A DNA stretch of 64,000 nucleotides from Nocardia mexicana NBRC 108244 (GTDB taxonomy: Bacteria > Actinomycetota > Actinomycetes > Mycobacteriales > Mycobacteriaceae), in NCBI RefSeq assembly GCF_001613165.1, contig NZ_BDBV01000087.1, positions 1 to 64,000 on the forward strand. The letters run 5' to 3'. The translations under genes were made by a program, and so were the position numbers. This document shows, piece by piece, positions 41,466-50,908 of this stretch; the stretch's first letter is position 1; every line of letters starts with the position of its first letter. Below the pieces are notes generated by a model that made no database searches, was not told the origin of the DNA, and saw nothing but the letters and a program-made list of their open reading frames with translations.

Positions 41466-42290
41466 TCAGAACCGCCAGCGGCAGATTCGGGCGAGGCGGC
41501 GTAGCGGGGGGATGTAGCGGATGGCGGCGAGCTGGAGGCGTAGGCCGCGGGAGTAGTCCGGGGGTTGGTTGGCGTCCGTGCGCGTCCGGACCCAGTCGGT
41601 GGCGTCGGTGCACGACACCGGGTGCAGGCCGAACCGCTCGAGCTCCGCGGGGTCGTCGATTCCCCAGTGCAGGGTGGAACCGGACTTGCGCACCACCGGG
41701 TTGGCCTTCTGCATCTTGATGCCCAACCGGCTGAAGACATCGCAGATCAGGTGGCCGGAGGGGAATTTCGCGACCAGCTGCCGCAGTAGTTCGCCGCCTT
41801 CCGCGGGGTCGAGGTACATGGTCAGTCCCTCGGCGACGATCAGGGCGGGGCGATCGGACGGGATGCGATCGAGCCAGTCCAGCTCGGTCACCGGGGTGCC
41901 GATGGTGTGGTAGTGCGCGCGGTCGGGATAGATGCGGGTGCGCAGCTCCACGACCTCGGGGTAGTCGATATCGAACCATTCGACCGTCGGCGGCGGGTCG
42001 AATCGGAAGACACGGCTGTCCATGCCGCAGCCGAGGTGCAGCACGATCGCGTCCGGATGCTCGAGCAGGTACTCCGCGGCCCAGTCGTCGATGATCTTCG
42101 CCCGCATCGCCACGCCCGCGGCCCCGTCCGCCGTGATGCCGAGGCTGCCGAAATCGTAATCTATTCGCCGGACCGCCTTGTCGGCCTCCTCGTCGCCGAG
42201 GATCGGGTCGTCGCGGCGGTAGTCCAGGGCCCGCCCGTACAGCGTCGCCAGCATGGTGGCCTTCTCTTCGGTGAAACGAACCTTCTCCAT
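41466..42290 (-). CDS. Class I SAM-dependent methyltransferase (LCMT/Tcmp-like)
   Basis: About 274 residues of the COG3315 O-methyltransferase group, with VLHLGCGMDSRVFRFD as the SAM site, WFDIDYPEV as the acidic loop, and LIVAEGLTMYLDPAEGGELLRQL. Family members methylate carboxyl or hydroxyl groups, often in polyketide pathways. ATG 42290 is used because AGGAG lies 8 nt upstream. It is directly downstream of the MFS exporter gene (16-bp gap), so the two are co-transcribed. Confidence 0.9.
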   Translation of the reverse strand: MEKVRFTEEKATMLATLYGRALDYRRDDPILGDEEADKAVRRIDYDFGSLGITADGAAGVAMRAKIIDDWAAEYLLEHPDAIVLHLGCGMDSRVFRFDPPPTVEWFDIDYPEVVELRTRIYPDRAHYHTIGTPVTELDWLDRIPSDRPALIVAEGLTMYLDPAEGGELLRQLVAKFPSGHLICDVFSRLGIKMQKANPVVRKSGSTLHWGIDDPAELERFGLHPVSCTDATDWVRTRTDANQPPDYSRGLRLQLAAIRYIPPLRRLARICRWRF

Positions 42291-42306
42291 CACGGGTCTC
42301 CTCGGA

Positions 42307-43911
42307 CTACATCAGGTCGGTGGTATCGACGGCCTCGGCACGCTTGGGCAGGAACAGCAGGGACGCAACGGCTCCGACGACCGCGATGGCCGCGCACACC
42401 CACAGCATCGTCGACATGCTGTCGACGAACGCCTGCGTCACCGAGTCCAGGAGCGTCGTCGAATGCAGCCGATCGGCGATCGAAAGTCCGGCGGCCGCAC
42501 TACCTTTCACGGCATCTGCCGTCTCCGCGGGCAGGCCGGTGATGTCGACCCCGCCCCGGTAGGCGGCATTGAGAACTGTACCGAGCAGCGCGATGCCGAT
42601 CGTGCCGCCGACCTGCCGCATCGCCTGGATCAGCGACGATCCGGCGCCGGCCCGATCCGGATCCAGTTCGCCCAGAGCGGCATTCATCGCCGCGGGCATG
42701 CCGAACCCGGCGCCCGCACCGGCGATGGCGAACCAGAGCGCCACGTAGCCGTATCCGGAGTCCACGTCGGTCATCGTGCCCATCGCCAGCCCGGCCGCGA
42801 GAATCACGAAGCCGACGGCGACGGTGATCCGGGTGCCCGCGGCGGCGTCCACCGGGTTGGCGAACTTCGCGCCGATCACCATGCCGCCGATGAACGGCAG
42901 CAGCTTCAGGCCGGTGCCCAGCGCATCGGCGCCCTGCACGGCCTGGAAGAACTGAGGCATGGTGAACAGCAGCCCGAACATGGCGAACACCGTCATCGTG
43001 ATGAGCAGCGTGCCCCAGACGAACGACGCGGACCGCAGCAGCCGAGCGTCCACCAGGGGAGTCGGGGTGCCCAGCCGGTTCAGCCGACGCTCGAAGAGCG
43101 CGAACAGGGCCAGCAGCACGGCGGCCGCGGCCAGGTAGACGATGGCCCAGACGTCGTCCCAGCCCTTCTCTCCGGCCAGCGTGACGCCGTAGACGAGCGC
43201 CGCGAGAGCCGCCGAGGAGATCACGATGCCCACATAGTCGATCGTCGGCCGAATCGCGCTGCGCGACTCCGGGATCAGCGCGACCACCGCGACGACGGCC
43301 ACCACGGCGACCGGGACGTTGATCCAGAAGATCGACGCCCAGGAGAAGCTGTCGAGCAGCAGGCCGCCGACGATCGGGCCCAGCGGCAGGCCGATGCTGT
43401 TGGCCACGACGAAGAAGTTGATCGCCCGCTTCCGCTCGGCCTCGCCGGGGAACAGCACGGTGATGAGCGACATCACGACCGGAACCAGCAGTGCCGCACC
43501 GATTCCCAGGAAGGCCCGGGCGGCGATCAGCTGATTCGCCGAATCGGCCAGCGCGCACACCACCGACCCCGCGCCGAACAGGATGAGCGCCGTGGCCAGC
43601 ATCTTCTTGCGGCCGAACCGGTCGCCCAGCAGCCCCGCCGGCAACAGCAGCGCGGCGAGCACGAGGTTGTAGGAGTTGGCCACCCACTGCAGTTGCCCGG
43701 TGGAGGCGCCGAGATCCACCGCCAGTGTCGGGAGCGCCACGTTGAGGACGGTGGTGTCGAGCCCGACGACGAGCACCGCCAGGCACAGCGCGGTCAGCAC
43801 GCCGATGCGGCGGGCGCCGGGCAGCACGGCGGGCGCGGGGGTGTCGGACTTCGTCTCTGCTGCGACCGCAGACCCGGATCGCGGGTCGGAGGATCGCTCG
43901 TTCATGGTCAT
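42307..43911 (-). CDS. MFS transporter, DHA2 (EmrB/QacA) family
   Basis: 534 residues and about 14 membrane helices. LVVGLDTTVLNVALPTL and the motif A region LLGDRFGRKKML are signatures of drug:proton antiporters. It is divergent from the MarR-like regulator. ATG 43911 or 43905 are both possible, and neither has a clear Shine-Dalgarno. It probably exports a toxic compound, perhaps one methylated by the neighbouring enzyme. Confidence 0.92.
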   Translation of the reverse strand: MTMNERSSDPRSGSAVAAETKSDTPAPAVLPGARRIGVLTALCLAVLVVGLDTTVLNVALPTLAVDLGASTGQLQWVANSYNLVLAALLLPAGLLGDRFGRKKMLATALILFGAGSVVCALADSANQLIAARAFLGIGAALLVPVVMSLITVLFPGEAERKRAINFFVVANSIGLPLGPIVGGLLLDSFSWASIFWINVPVAVVAVVAVVALIPESRSAIRPTIDYVGIVISSAALAALVYGVTLAGEKGWDDVWAIVYLAAAAVLLALFALFERRLNRLGTPTPLVDARLLRSASFVWGTLLITMTVFAMFGLLFTMPQFFQAVQGADALGTGLKLLPFIGGMVIGAKFANPVDAAAGTRITVAVGFVILAAGLAMGTMTDVDSGYGYVALWFAIAGAGAGFGMPAAMNAALGELDPDRAGAGSSLIQAMRQVGGTIGIALLGTVLNAAYRGGVDITGLPAETADAVKGSAAAGLSIADRLHSTTLLDSVTQAFVDSMSTMLWVCAAIAVVGAVASLLFLPKRAEAVDTTDLM

Positions 43912-43925
43912 GACCGCACATTATT

Positions 43926-43958
43926 ATGAATATCTGATAGATGCAATACTTCAGAAAT
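43926..43958. promoter_or_regulatory. AT-rich operator region between MFS and MarR genes
   Basis: The segment is markedly AT-richer than its surroundings and contains an imperfect dyad, AATATCTGA ... TCAGAAATCT, over about 32 bp, with an inner CAGAAATCTG. It overlaps where both divergent promoters must lie, which suits the MarR-like regulator. Confidence 0.55.
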
Positions 43959-43979
43959 CTGCTTAGGTAAGGTCGACGC

Positions 43980-44459
43980 ATGGCATCCTCGGTACCCGTG
44001 AACGGCGATTCGGCGGAGCAGAGTGCATTCGTCGAACGGCTCGGCGGCGCGATGGCGGCGAGCGGCGCACCCCCGATGGCCGCCCGGGTCATGGCCCGCA
44101 TGCTGATCAGCGAATCGGGCGCGATGACCTCGGCCGAGCTGGCGGATGCGCTGGAGGTGAGTCAGCCGTCGATCTCGGGCGCGATCCGCTTCCTCGCCCA
44201 GATCGGATTCGTCTCCCGGGAGCGGGTGCCGCGCACGCGCAAGGAGCGCTATCGCATCAGCGACAACGTGTGGGAAACGGTCCTCACGCTCCGCAACGAC
44301 TCACTCGACACCTGGAAGGCGGCGCTGCAGAGCGGTATCGGACTCTACGGCGAGGACTCCGAAACCGGCCGCCGGCTGACCGAGGCCGTCGAGTTCTTCG
44401 AGTTCGTCCAGGAGGATATGCGCGGCCTCATCCGCCGCTGGCACGAGCGCCGGGGCTGA
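43980..44459 (+). CDS. MarR/GbsR-like transcriptional regulator
   Basis: 159 residues with a winged helix (MTSAELADALEVSQPSISGAIRFLAQIGFVSRERVPRTRKERYRI) and flanking dimerisation helices. It resembles the GbsR/MarR group that controls drug exporters. It is divergent from the MFS exporter, its likely target. AGGTAAGGTCGACGC precedes the ATG. Confidence 0.88.
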   Translation: MASSVPVNGDSAEQSAFVERLGGAMAASGAPPMAARVMARMLISESGAMTSAELADALEVSQPSISGAIRFLAQIGFVSRERVPRTRKERYRISDNVWETVLTLRNDSLDTWKAALQSGIGLYGEDSETGRRLTEAVEFFEFVQEDMRGLIRRWHERRG

Positions 44460-44505
44460 ACCTTCGGCGTGAGTACCGGCGAGTCCGAGCGGTAGGCCGG
44501 ATCGC

Positions 44506-45732
44506 TCAATCCTGAACGCGTACCGCGTATCCCGCGCCCTCCAGCGCGTCGAGAACATCGTCGCGGTGGGCGGGGCCGCGGGTCTCGAGGGTGAGCAGGA
44601 CCTCCACCTCGTCGATCGCCAGCCAGGCGCCGGTGCGGGAATGGACGACGTCCAGGACGCTGGCGCCCGTGCCGCCCACCGCGGCCAGAAGCGTGCCGAG
44701 GCTGCCCGGGCGGTCCGAAATCGTCACGCGCACGGCGAGATAGCGTCCGGCCGCGCTCAGTCCGTGGCCGATCAGCCGGGTCAGCAGCAGCGGGTCGACG
44801 TTGCCGCCGGACAGGATCGCGCAGACCGGACCGTGCAGGTCCAGCTCGTCGGCGTGGTGCATGAGCGCCGCGACCGCGGCGGCCCCGGCGGGTTCGACGA
44901 TCAGCTTGGCCCGTTCCATGCACAGCAGCATCGCGCTCGACAGCGCGTCCTCGTCGACCGTGGTGACGGCGGGGGCGTGCTCGGCCACGTGCGCGAACGG
45001 GACCTCGCCGGGCAGCCCGACGGCGATGCCGTCGGCCATCGTCGACATCCGTTCCAGCGCAACCGGTTTACCGGCCGCCAGCGAGTCCGGCCAGGCGGCC
45101 GCCTGCGCGGCCTGGACGCCGACGACGCGCACCTGCGGGGCGAGATGGTGCAGCGCCTCGGCCACGCCCGCGAGCAGTCCGCCGCCGCCGGTGGGCACGA
45201 TGACCGTGCCGACCTCCGGAAGCTGCTCCAGGACCTCCAGCGCCACCGTCGCCTGCCCCGCGACGATATCGGGGTGGTCGAACGGGTGGATCAGGGTCGC
45301 GCCGGTCTGCTCCGCGAAATCCAATGCGGCGGTGAGGGATCGGTCGATGGTATCGCCGACCTGGTGCACGGTGGCGCCGTATGCCCTGGTGGCCACCAGC
45401 TTCGGCAGCGAGGCGCCCACGGGCATGAACACCGTCGATTCGATGCCCAAAGTCGTTGCGGACCAAGCCACTCCCTGCGCGTGGTTGCCCGCGCTGGCGG
45501 CCACCACGCCGCGCCGCCGGTCGGCCTCGGGCAGGTTCGCGATCCGGTTGTAGGCGCCGCGCGGCTTGAATGATCCGGTGCGCTGCAGGTTCTCGCACTT
45601 GAGCCGCACCTCGACCCCGGTGCGTTCCGACAGCACCCGCGACGCCACCAGCGGCGTGCGCCGGATGACCGGCCCCAGCAGTTTCGCCGCCGACTCGATG
45701 CGATCCAGCCCGATCAACTCCATGGCCGACAT
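44506..45732 (-). CDS. ilvA: Threonine ammonia-lyase with C-terminal ACT-like domain
   Basis: About 408 residues. The PLP lysine is in RTGSFKPRGAYN (about residue 56), the phosphate loop is TGGGGLLAG, and an ACT-like regulatory domain (VRVTISDRPGSLGTLLAAVGGTGASVLDV) occupies the end. This is the single-ACT, TIGR01127-type enzyme that turns threonine into 2-oxobutanoate for isoleucine synthesis or catabolism. ATG 45732 is chosen; 45723 and a TTG at 45744 are alternatives, and no strong ribosome-binding site is seen. Confidence 0.92.
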   Translation of the reverse strand: MSAMELIGLDRIESAAKLLGPVIRRTPLVASRVLSERTGVEVRLKCENLQRTGSFKPRGAYNRIANLPEADRRRGVVAASAGNHAQGVAWSATTLGIESTVFMPVGASLPKLVATRAYGATVHQVGDTIDRSLTAALDFAEQTGATLIHPFDHPDIVAGQATVALEVLEQLPEVGTVIVPTGGGGLLAGVAEALHHLAPQVRVVGVQAAQAAAWPDSLAAGKPVALERMSTMADGIAVGLPGEVPFAHVAEHAPAVTTVDEDALSSAMLLCMERAKLIVEPAGAAAVAALMHHADELDLHGPVCAILSGGNVDPLLLTRLIGHGLSAAGRYLAVRVTISDRPGSLGTLLAAVGGTGASVLDVVHSRTGAWLAIDEVEVLLTLETRGPAHRDDVLDALEGAGYAVRVQD

Positions 45733-46086
45733 GCTGCCAGACAATTGCTGCCCGGTCCGCGAGCGCGACGCCGGCTGGGCGGACTGCTGAGCTGACGCGT
45801 CTGCGGGAGGCGCCAGCTGCGCAGATCGCCCAACGGGGCTGTATTTCGGGATCGCGACGACCGGCGGGGCGCAGTCGCGCGGCGGGTCTGTGCGGGTTTG
45901 GGCAGCGCATCGCGTCGGGCGTGCGCCGGATGGCAGCGTTCACCTGCCGGAGATTGTATTAGCTGCAATTTTGCTATGTATTTCCGGCAACTGTGACGCC
46001 CGCCGCAAAAACCGCAGCCGAATGAGTATTAAAGGGCACACCCGTGGAATGCGCTTTTTCCACACGGAAATACGTAGCGTAGAGGT
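45733..46086. other. Divergent intergenic region, ilvA / nsrR
   Basis: About 350 bp without a credible gene. An AT-rich stretch (about 45945-45985) and the segment before nsrR carry inverted copies of a 12-bp word: ATGTATTTCCGG (45976-45987) and ACGGAAATACGT (46064-46075). They lie about 76 bp apart and could be two operators. The nsrR promoter should lie between them and 46087. Confidence 0.45.
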
Positions 46087-46545
46087 ATGCAACTTTCCCG
46101 GTTCACCGATCTCGGCCTGCGCGCGATGATGCGGCTGGCGGTCAGCCGCGGTGCCGAGGAGAGGGTCACCGCGAAACGAATTGCCCGACAGGTCGATGCC
46201 TCGGAGCACTACGTCGCCAAGGCCGTCACCAAGCTGTCCGACCTGGGCCTGGTCGCCTCGCAGCGCGGCCGCGCGGGCGGCATCTTCCTCACCGAGGCGG
46301 GGCGGACCGCGACGGTCGGGCAGATCGTGCGCGGCCTCGAGGGGGACAGCGAAGTCGTCGAATGTCTCGGCGAACGCCCCTGCCCGCTGGTCGGCGCCTG
46401 CCGATTGCGGCGGGTGCTGGCCGACGCCCAGCAGGCGTTCTACGAGGAGCTGGACAAATACACGCTGAGCGATCTGGTCGACCAACGCACCGTCGAGTTG
46501 CTGCATCTCACCGCGGCGCCCGCATTCCTGTCGCACAACGAATAA
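46087..46545 (+). CDS. nsrR: Rrf2 family nitric-oxide-sensing repressor NsrR
   Basis: 152 residues. The HTH is in the first 60 residues (ASEHYVAKAVTKLSDLGLVASQRGRAGG). Cys93, Cys99 and Cys105 (ECLGERPCPLVGAC) and Asp8 fall at the same numbers as the iron-sulfur ligands described for Streptomyces coelicolor NsrR, so an NO-sensitive [4Fe-4S] cluster is expected. It precedes hmp by 82 bp in the same direction, its classic target. Confidence 0.92.
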   Translation: MQLSRFTDLGLRAMMRLAVSRGAEERVTAKRIARQVDASEHYVAKAVTKLSDLGLVASQRGRAGGIFLTEAGRTATVGQIVRGLEGDSEVVECLGERPCPLVGACRLRRVLADAQQAFYEELDKYTLSDLVDQRTVELLHLTAAPAFLSHNE

Positions 46546-46627
46546 AGAGAAGCCATACCCGCCGCCCCAGGGTGATTCGCACCCGCCGGATGCGGGCTCG
46601 GCCACCTACCGAGAAAGGTCAGGAGCT

Positions 46628-47854
46628 ATGACCACCGTGCCGGAATCGGCTCTGCACACGATGCCCGAGCTGGAACCAGAGCATGCCGACGTGATCCGCG
46701 CGACCCTGCCGCTGATCGCCACCCGGATCGACGAGATCACCCCGCTGTTCTACCGCAAGATGTTCGCCGCGCACCCGGAGTTGTTGCGCGACCGGTTCAA
46801 TCGCGGCAATCAGGCCCAGGGAGCCCAGCAGAAGGCGCTGGCGGCGTCCATCGCCACCTTCGCGGTGCACCTGGTGGACCCGGGCCTGCCGCATCCCCGC
46901 GAACTGCTGGCCCGGATCGGCCACAAGCACGCCTCGCTCGGGGTGACCGAGCCGGAGTACCGGATCGTGCACGAGCACCTGTTCGCCGCGATCGTGGAGG
47001 TGCTGGGCGCCGAGGTGGTCATGCCCGAGATCGCCGCCGCGTGGGATCGGGTCTACTGGCTGATGGCGACCACGCTCATCGACGTCGAGCGCGGGCTCTA
47101 CCGGGCCGCCGGTGTCGAGCCGGGAGATGTGTTCCGCGAGACCCGGGTGGTCGAGCGGCGCGACGACCCGTCCGGGGCGGCGGTCTTCGTGGTGGAGTCG
47201 CCGGACCCCGACCGCCCACTGCCGAATTTCCTACCGGGACAGTATGTTTCGGTCGGCGCCGACCTACCCGACGGGGCGCGCCAGCTGCGCCAGTACAGCC
47301 TGGTCGAGCGGCCGGGCGCGGGCCTGCTCGCCTTCGCCGTGCGCAAGGTCGAGGCGGGCGAGGCGAATCCGGCCGGTGAGGTGTCGACCTGGTTGCACGA
47401 CACCGTATTTCCCGGCGACCGGCTGCAGATCACGCTGCCGTTCGGCGATCTCACCATCGATCCCGCCGCGACCACCCCGGTCGTGCTGATCTCGGCGGGT
47501 ATCGGCGCCACGCCGATGGCGGGCATCCTCGAGTACCTGGCGGCCGACACCCCGGAGCGGCGGACCGTTGTGCTGCACGCCGATCGGTCCGAGCGGGCGC
47601 ATCCCCTGCGGGAGCGGATCCGTGACCGTGTCGGCGCGCTGCGCAATGCCGCGTTCCGCGCCTGGTACGAGGCCGAGGGACACGGCCTGATGGACCTGTC
47701 CGAGGTCGACCTGCCGCCCGACGCGGACTTCTACCTCTGCGGCGGCAGCGAGTTCCTGCAGTCGGTGCGCGCCCAGCTGATGGCGGCCGGAGTCCCGGAC
47801 CGGCGCGTGCATTTCGAGCTGTTCGCGCCCAACGACTGGCTGCTCGATCACTGA
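46628..47854 (+). CDS. hmp: Flavohemoprotein (nitric oxide dioxygenase)
   Basis: 408 residues in the standard order: globin (1-150, proximal His about 101 in GHKHASL), FAD domain with the RQYSLV motif, and NAD domain with ISAGIGATPM and YLCGGSEF, ending FELFAPNDWL. It oxidises NO to nitrate with O2 and NAD(P)H. GGTCAGGAGCT precedes the ATG. The 3' end overlaps convergent idi by 7 bp. Confidence 0.95.
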   Translation: MTTVPESALHTMPELEPEHADVIRATLPLIATRIDEITPLFYRKMFAAHPELLRDRFNRGNQAQGAQQKALAASIATFAVHLVDPGLPHPRELLARIGHKHASLGVTEPEYRIVHEHLFAAIVEVLGAEVVMPEIAAAWDRVYWLMATTLIDVERGLYRAAGVEPGDVFRETRVVERRDDPSGAAVFVVESPDPDRPLPNFLPGQYVSVGADLPDGARQLRQYSLVERPGAGLLAFAVRKVEAGEANPAGEVSTWLHDTVFPGDRLQITLPFGDLTIDPAATTPVVLISAGIGATPMAGILEYLAADTPERRTVVLHADRSERAHPLRERIRDRVGALRNAAFRAWYEAEGHGLMDLSEVDLPPDADFYLCGGSEFLQSVRAQLMAAGVPDRRVHFELFAPNDWLLDH

Positions 47855-48414
47855 GGCTGGCTGACCTCGGACCGGCTGATCACCGCCAGCACCCCCGAGA
47901 GCCACGGCGTATAGGCGTCCGGGTCGGCGGCCATAGCGGCCTGCAAATCAGTCGGCCACATCCAGGTGTGGGCGGCGATCTCGGCCGGATCCGGGCGTGG
48001 CGGCTCACCGTCGAAACGCCCGACGAGAACGTGATCCCACTCGTACTCCACGCGGCTGGTCTCCGGATCGGCGGCGCGGTAGGTGAACGTGCCGACCTCG
48101 GTCAGTGCCGCGCGGATCCCGAGTTCCTCGACGAGCCGCTCCGCCGCCGCGTCGGTGACATCGGTATCCGGCGCGGGATGCCCGCAGCAGGTGTTGGTCC
48201 ATAGGAGGGGGAACCGAGTCTTGACCCCCGCACGCTGCTGCAGCAGCACTCGCCCGTCGGCGTCGAACAGCAGCACCGAGAACGCTCGGTGCAGCCGGCC
48301 GGGGGCGGTGTGCGCCTGCGCCACCGGGCACGCCCCGGTCGGCCGGCCCTGCTCGTCCACCAGCTCGACGGGCAGGGTCTCGCGGTCGATCGCGGTCGTG
48401 GCTTCGGGGATCAC
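47848..48414 (-). CDS. idi: Isopentenyl-diphosphate delta-isomerase, type 1
   Basis: 188 residues with the Nudix-like fold: LHRAFSVLLFDADGRVLLQQRA, the catalytic-Cys motif TNTCCGHP, and EYEWDHVLVG with the active Glu. It interconverts IPP and DMAPP. It is the last gene of the 2-MIB operon and its ATG overlaps the methyltransferase stop (ATGA), so it would raise the DMAPP supply for GPP. Confidence 0.95.
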   Translation of the reverse strand: MIPEATTAIDRETLPVELVDEQGRPTGACPVAQAHTAPGRLHRAFSVLLFDADGRVLLQQRAGVKTRFPLLWTNTCCGHPAPDTDVTDAAAERLVEELGIRAALTEVGTFTYRAADPETSRVEYEWDHVLVGRFDGEPPRPDPAEIAAHTWMWPTDLQAAMAADPDAYTPWLSGVLAVISRSEVSQPQ

Positions 48415-49283
48415 CGACCTACCTTATCGGCGGCGATCAGCAGGTACTGGAAGCTGCCCTCCCGATAGGCGGTCAGGAACGGCTTCTCCACCCCGGTGGC
48501 CAGTTCGGAGTGGGTGCGCAGCTCCCAGTACGGGATGGTGGCGGGGGTCAGGTCGGTGACGGTGATCGGGACCAGCCCGTGCGCGGCGAGCGCGCGGAAG
48601 TACTCGCCGCGCGGATGGATCATGCAGCCGTAGTGCGCGTCGATCCAGCTCACCGAGGACGAGCGGCCGCCGGTGACGTCGTTGGAGCAGCCGGTGATGC
48701 AGACGTAGCGCCCGCCCGGTGCCAGCACCCGGGCGAACTCGGCGAACAGGTCGTGCAGGTCGACGTACATGGTGGTCTCGTTGGTCCACAGGCCGCGCAT
48801 GCTGCCCGCGTCGAATCCGGTGTCGAGCATGTTCTTGAAGTGGAACTTCACGCTGTCCTCGACCCCACGCTCGCGGGCCTGGCCGTTGGCGAAACCGGCC
48901 TGGTACTCCGAGATCGTCACGCCGTCCACCCGGCAGCCGAAGCGCTGGTTGGCCATGATGCTGGTGCCTCCACGCCCGCAGCCCGCGTCGAGCAGGCGGT
49001 CGCCGGGGCGGACGTCGCCGAACTGGTCGAGCAGCAGGTCGGCCTGGGCGGTCTCGAGCCGGTGCAGCTCCCGCACGATGCGCTCCTGGCGGGTCTCGGC
49101 CGCACCCTCCAGCACCGACAGGTCGGGCTCGCCGACGCCGTAGTGGTGATGGTAGAGGCCGTCGACCTCGCCGAGGCGGGTGTTGACCCGGTCGTCGTTG
49201 GGGTTGTCGTTCCAGTAGGCGGCAACCGATCGCTGGTAGCTGGTGCGCAGGACATTGTCGGTCTCGTGCTCGAGCATGGTCAT
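48411..49283 (-). CDS. Geranyl diphosphate 2-C-methyltransferase
   Basis: 290 residues, SAM-dependent. LLDAGCGRGGTSIMA is the SAM site, and RVNTRLGEVDGLYHHHYGVGEPD is the N-terminal signature of GPP methyltransferases. It adds a methyl to C2 of GPP, giving the C11 precursor for 2-methylisoborneol. GAGAGGATGATCCGCG precedes ATG 49283. It lies 59 bp after the 2-MIB synthase gene. Confidence 0.95.
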   Translation of the reverse strand: MTMLEHETDNVLRTSYQRSVAAYWNDNPNDDRVNTRLGEVDGLYHHHYGVGEPDLSVLEGAAETRQERIVRELHRLETAQADLLLDQFGDVRPGDRLLDAGCGRGGTSIMANQRFGCRVDGVTISEYQAGFANGQARERGVEDSVKFHFKNMLDTGFDAGSMRGLWTNETTMYVDLHDLFAEFARVLAPGGRYVCITGCSNDVTGGRSSSVSWIDAHYGCMIHPRGEYFRALAAHGLVPITVTDLTPATIPYWELRTHSELATGVEKPFLTAYREGSFQYLLIAADKVGR

Positions 49284-49342
49284 CGCGGATCATCCTCTCG
49301 AATCGGGGTGGGTCCCGGGTCGTGCTCGAAATGCGGTGTGTA

Positions 49343-50893
49343 TCAGTCTTTTTCGTGGTATCGACGGCTGTCGGCGTGCCAGGCGCGATTGCCGCCCATC
49401 CACGCCCACAGCCCGCCCAGGAAACGCCGCAGCGCGGGAGAACCGGTGGCCGCGACGGCCGAGGCCTCGCGTTCGAAGCGGTGCACCAGTTCGTCGTGGA
49501 TCTCCGCCGTGCGGCGCACCGCGGCCCGGCGCGGGCACTGCTCCTCGGCCGCGAACACCGTGGGCAGGTTGAATTCCCTTCCGCCGGAAAGATCCTCGCG
49601 CGCCATCGAATACAGGTCGTTGACCATCTGCGCGGCCAGGGCCGCCGTGGTGACCAACCGCCGCACCCGGGGATCGGTGTACTCGGGCGCGGACAGCTCG
49701 TAGCCGCCGACCACGTCGATCGGGGCCATGCACGGCAGGAAGCTGTGCGGCTGCCGGTTGGTCAGGTACTCCCAGACCGGCGGCATCCGGTCGGCGGCCC
49801 GCCAGCCCGCCTCCGCGCCCAGCGCGATGAACCAGCCGCCGATCTCGGTGCGCAGCCGGGCCAGCTGCGCGGGTGTCGCGTAGTGCGACAGGTGCTCGAA
49901 CGACGTGCGGAAGGCCCGCAGGATCGGATCCGCCTGCAGGGCGCGTTCCAGCTGCGCCTGATACCGGGCCGGTAGGTGCACGGGATCGATGGCGGCCGCG
50001 GCCAATTCGAGCCGGGGACCCAGCTCGGCCTCGGCGCTGGACGGGGTGCCGTCGGGGGCGCGGTCGTCGGCGTCCTCCTCGCAGTAGTAGTCGTCCACCG
50101 ACCATTCCGACACCGCGCACTTGGCGACGGCGAGCAGCCGGTCCGGATCGTCGCAATCCGGGTGTGCCAGCATGATCAGCCGCCCGAAGTCGGCCTTGCG
50201 CAGCTCGTCGAGCTTGCCCTCGTAGAGCCCGATCGTCTCGGCCCAGAGGAGGATTCCCTCGTTGACCGCCGCGGCGAGCGCGGGGTCGTCGCGCACGGGT
50301 GGCGGGCAGTACAGCGGCGGGATCGCGGATTGCTGGGCCGGAACCGGGCCGCCGGAGCGCTGCGGACCGCCCGTGGCCCCGGGGGATGTGGGGTCTTCGG
50401 TGGTGGTGTCGGTTCGGGTCACCCGGGTTCTTAACCGGGTGAGATCTGTTCTACCCGAAAGTAGTTGGTCGAGGGCTGAGTTGATCCCACGGCCGGACGA
50501 CGATCCCGGGTCGTCGAGGTCCGCCGAATCAGACTGTGCGGCAGCGTGATCCGGCTCCGTACCGGAGTCGGCAGCAGGTGGCGCACCGTTGGTGGAACCG
50601 GCGGCCGGCGTAGCCTCCAGCCCCGGTGGTTTCGGTAGGTAAGGGGCGCCCAGTCCGGTCGGCCCGAGGAGCCTGTGCGGCACGGCGGCACCGACCATGC
50701 CGCCGAGATCGGCTGGGACCGGCTGGGCCGCTTCGGATTCGACCTTCTCCGGCGGGGGTTCTCGGGACTCGGCGTCTTCCGGCACGGCCAGCCGTGCCGG
50801 GGGCGCGTGGTCGAGATTGCTCAGGAGCGCGGCGACGACCGCGGCCACCTCTCCGGTGGCCGGCGGGGCCGCGGCGCGCGACAGCACCGACAT
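49343..50893 (-). CDS. 2-methylisoborneol synthase with long disordered N-terminus
   Basis: 516 residues. The terpene cyclase domain spans about 195-510, with the metal motif DDYYCEED at 267-274 and the NSE triad in NDLYSMARE (425-433). Residues 1-190 are Pro/Ala/Ser-rich and disordered, and include LLGPTGLGAPYLPKPPGLEA (75-94), a short Gly/Leu motif of the sort thought to load cargo into family-2 encapsulins. It cyclises 2-methyl-GPP to 2-methylisoborneol. It directly follows the encapsulin-like gene (15-bp gap). Confidence 0.94.
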   Translation of the reverse strand: MSVLSRAAAPPATGEVAAVVAALLSNLDHAPPARLAVPEDAESREPPPEKVESEAAQPVPADLGGMVGAAVPHRLLGPTGLGAPYLPKPPGLEATPAAGSTNGAPPAADSGTEPDHAAAQSDSADLDDPGSSSGRGINSALDQLLSGRTDLTRLRTRVTRTDTTTEDPTSPGATGGPQRSGGPVPAQQSAIPPLYCPPPVRDDPALAAAVNEGILLWAETIGLYEGKLDELRKADFGRLIMLAHPDCDDPDRLLAVAKCAVSEWSVDDYYCEEDADDRAPDGTPSSAEAELGPRLELAAAAIDPVHLPARYQAQLERALQADPILRAFRTSFEHLSHYATPAQLARLRTEIGGWFIALGAEAGWRAADRMPPVWEYLTNRQPHSFLPCMAPIDVVGGYELSAPEYTDPRVRRLVTTAALAAQMVNDLYSMAREDLSGGREFNLPTVFAAEEQCPRRAAVRRTAEIHDELVHRFEREASAVAATGSPALRRFLGGLWAWMGGNRAWHADSRRYHEKD

Positions 50894-50908
50894 GGTTGCC
50901 CGCTCCCG

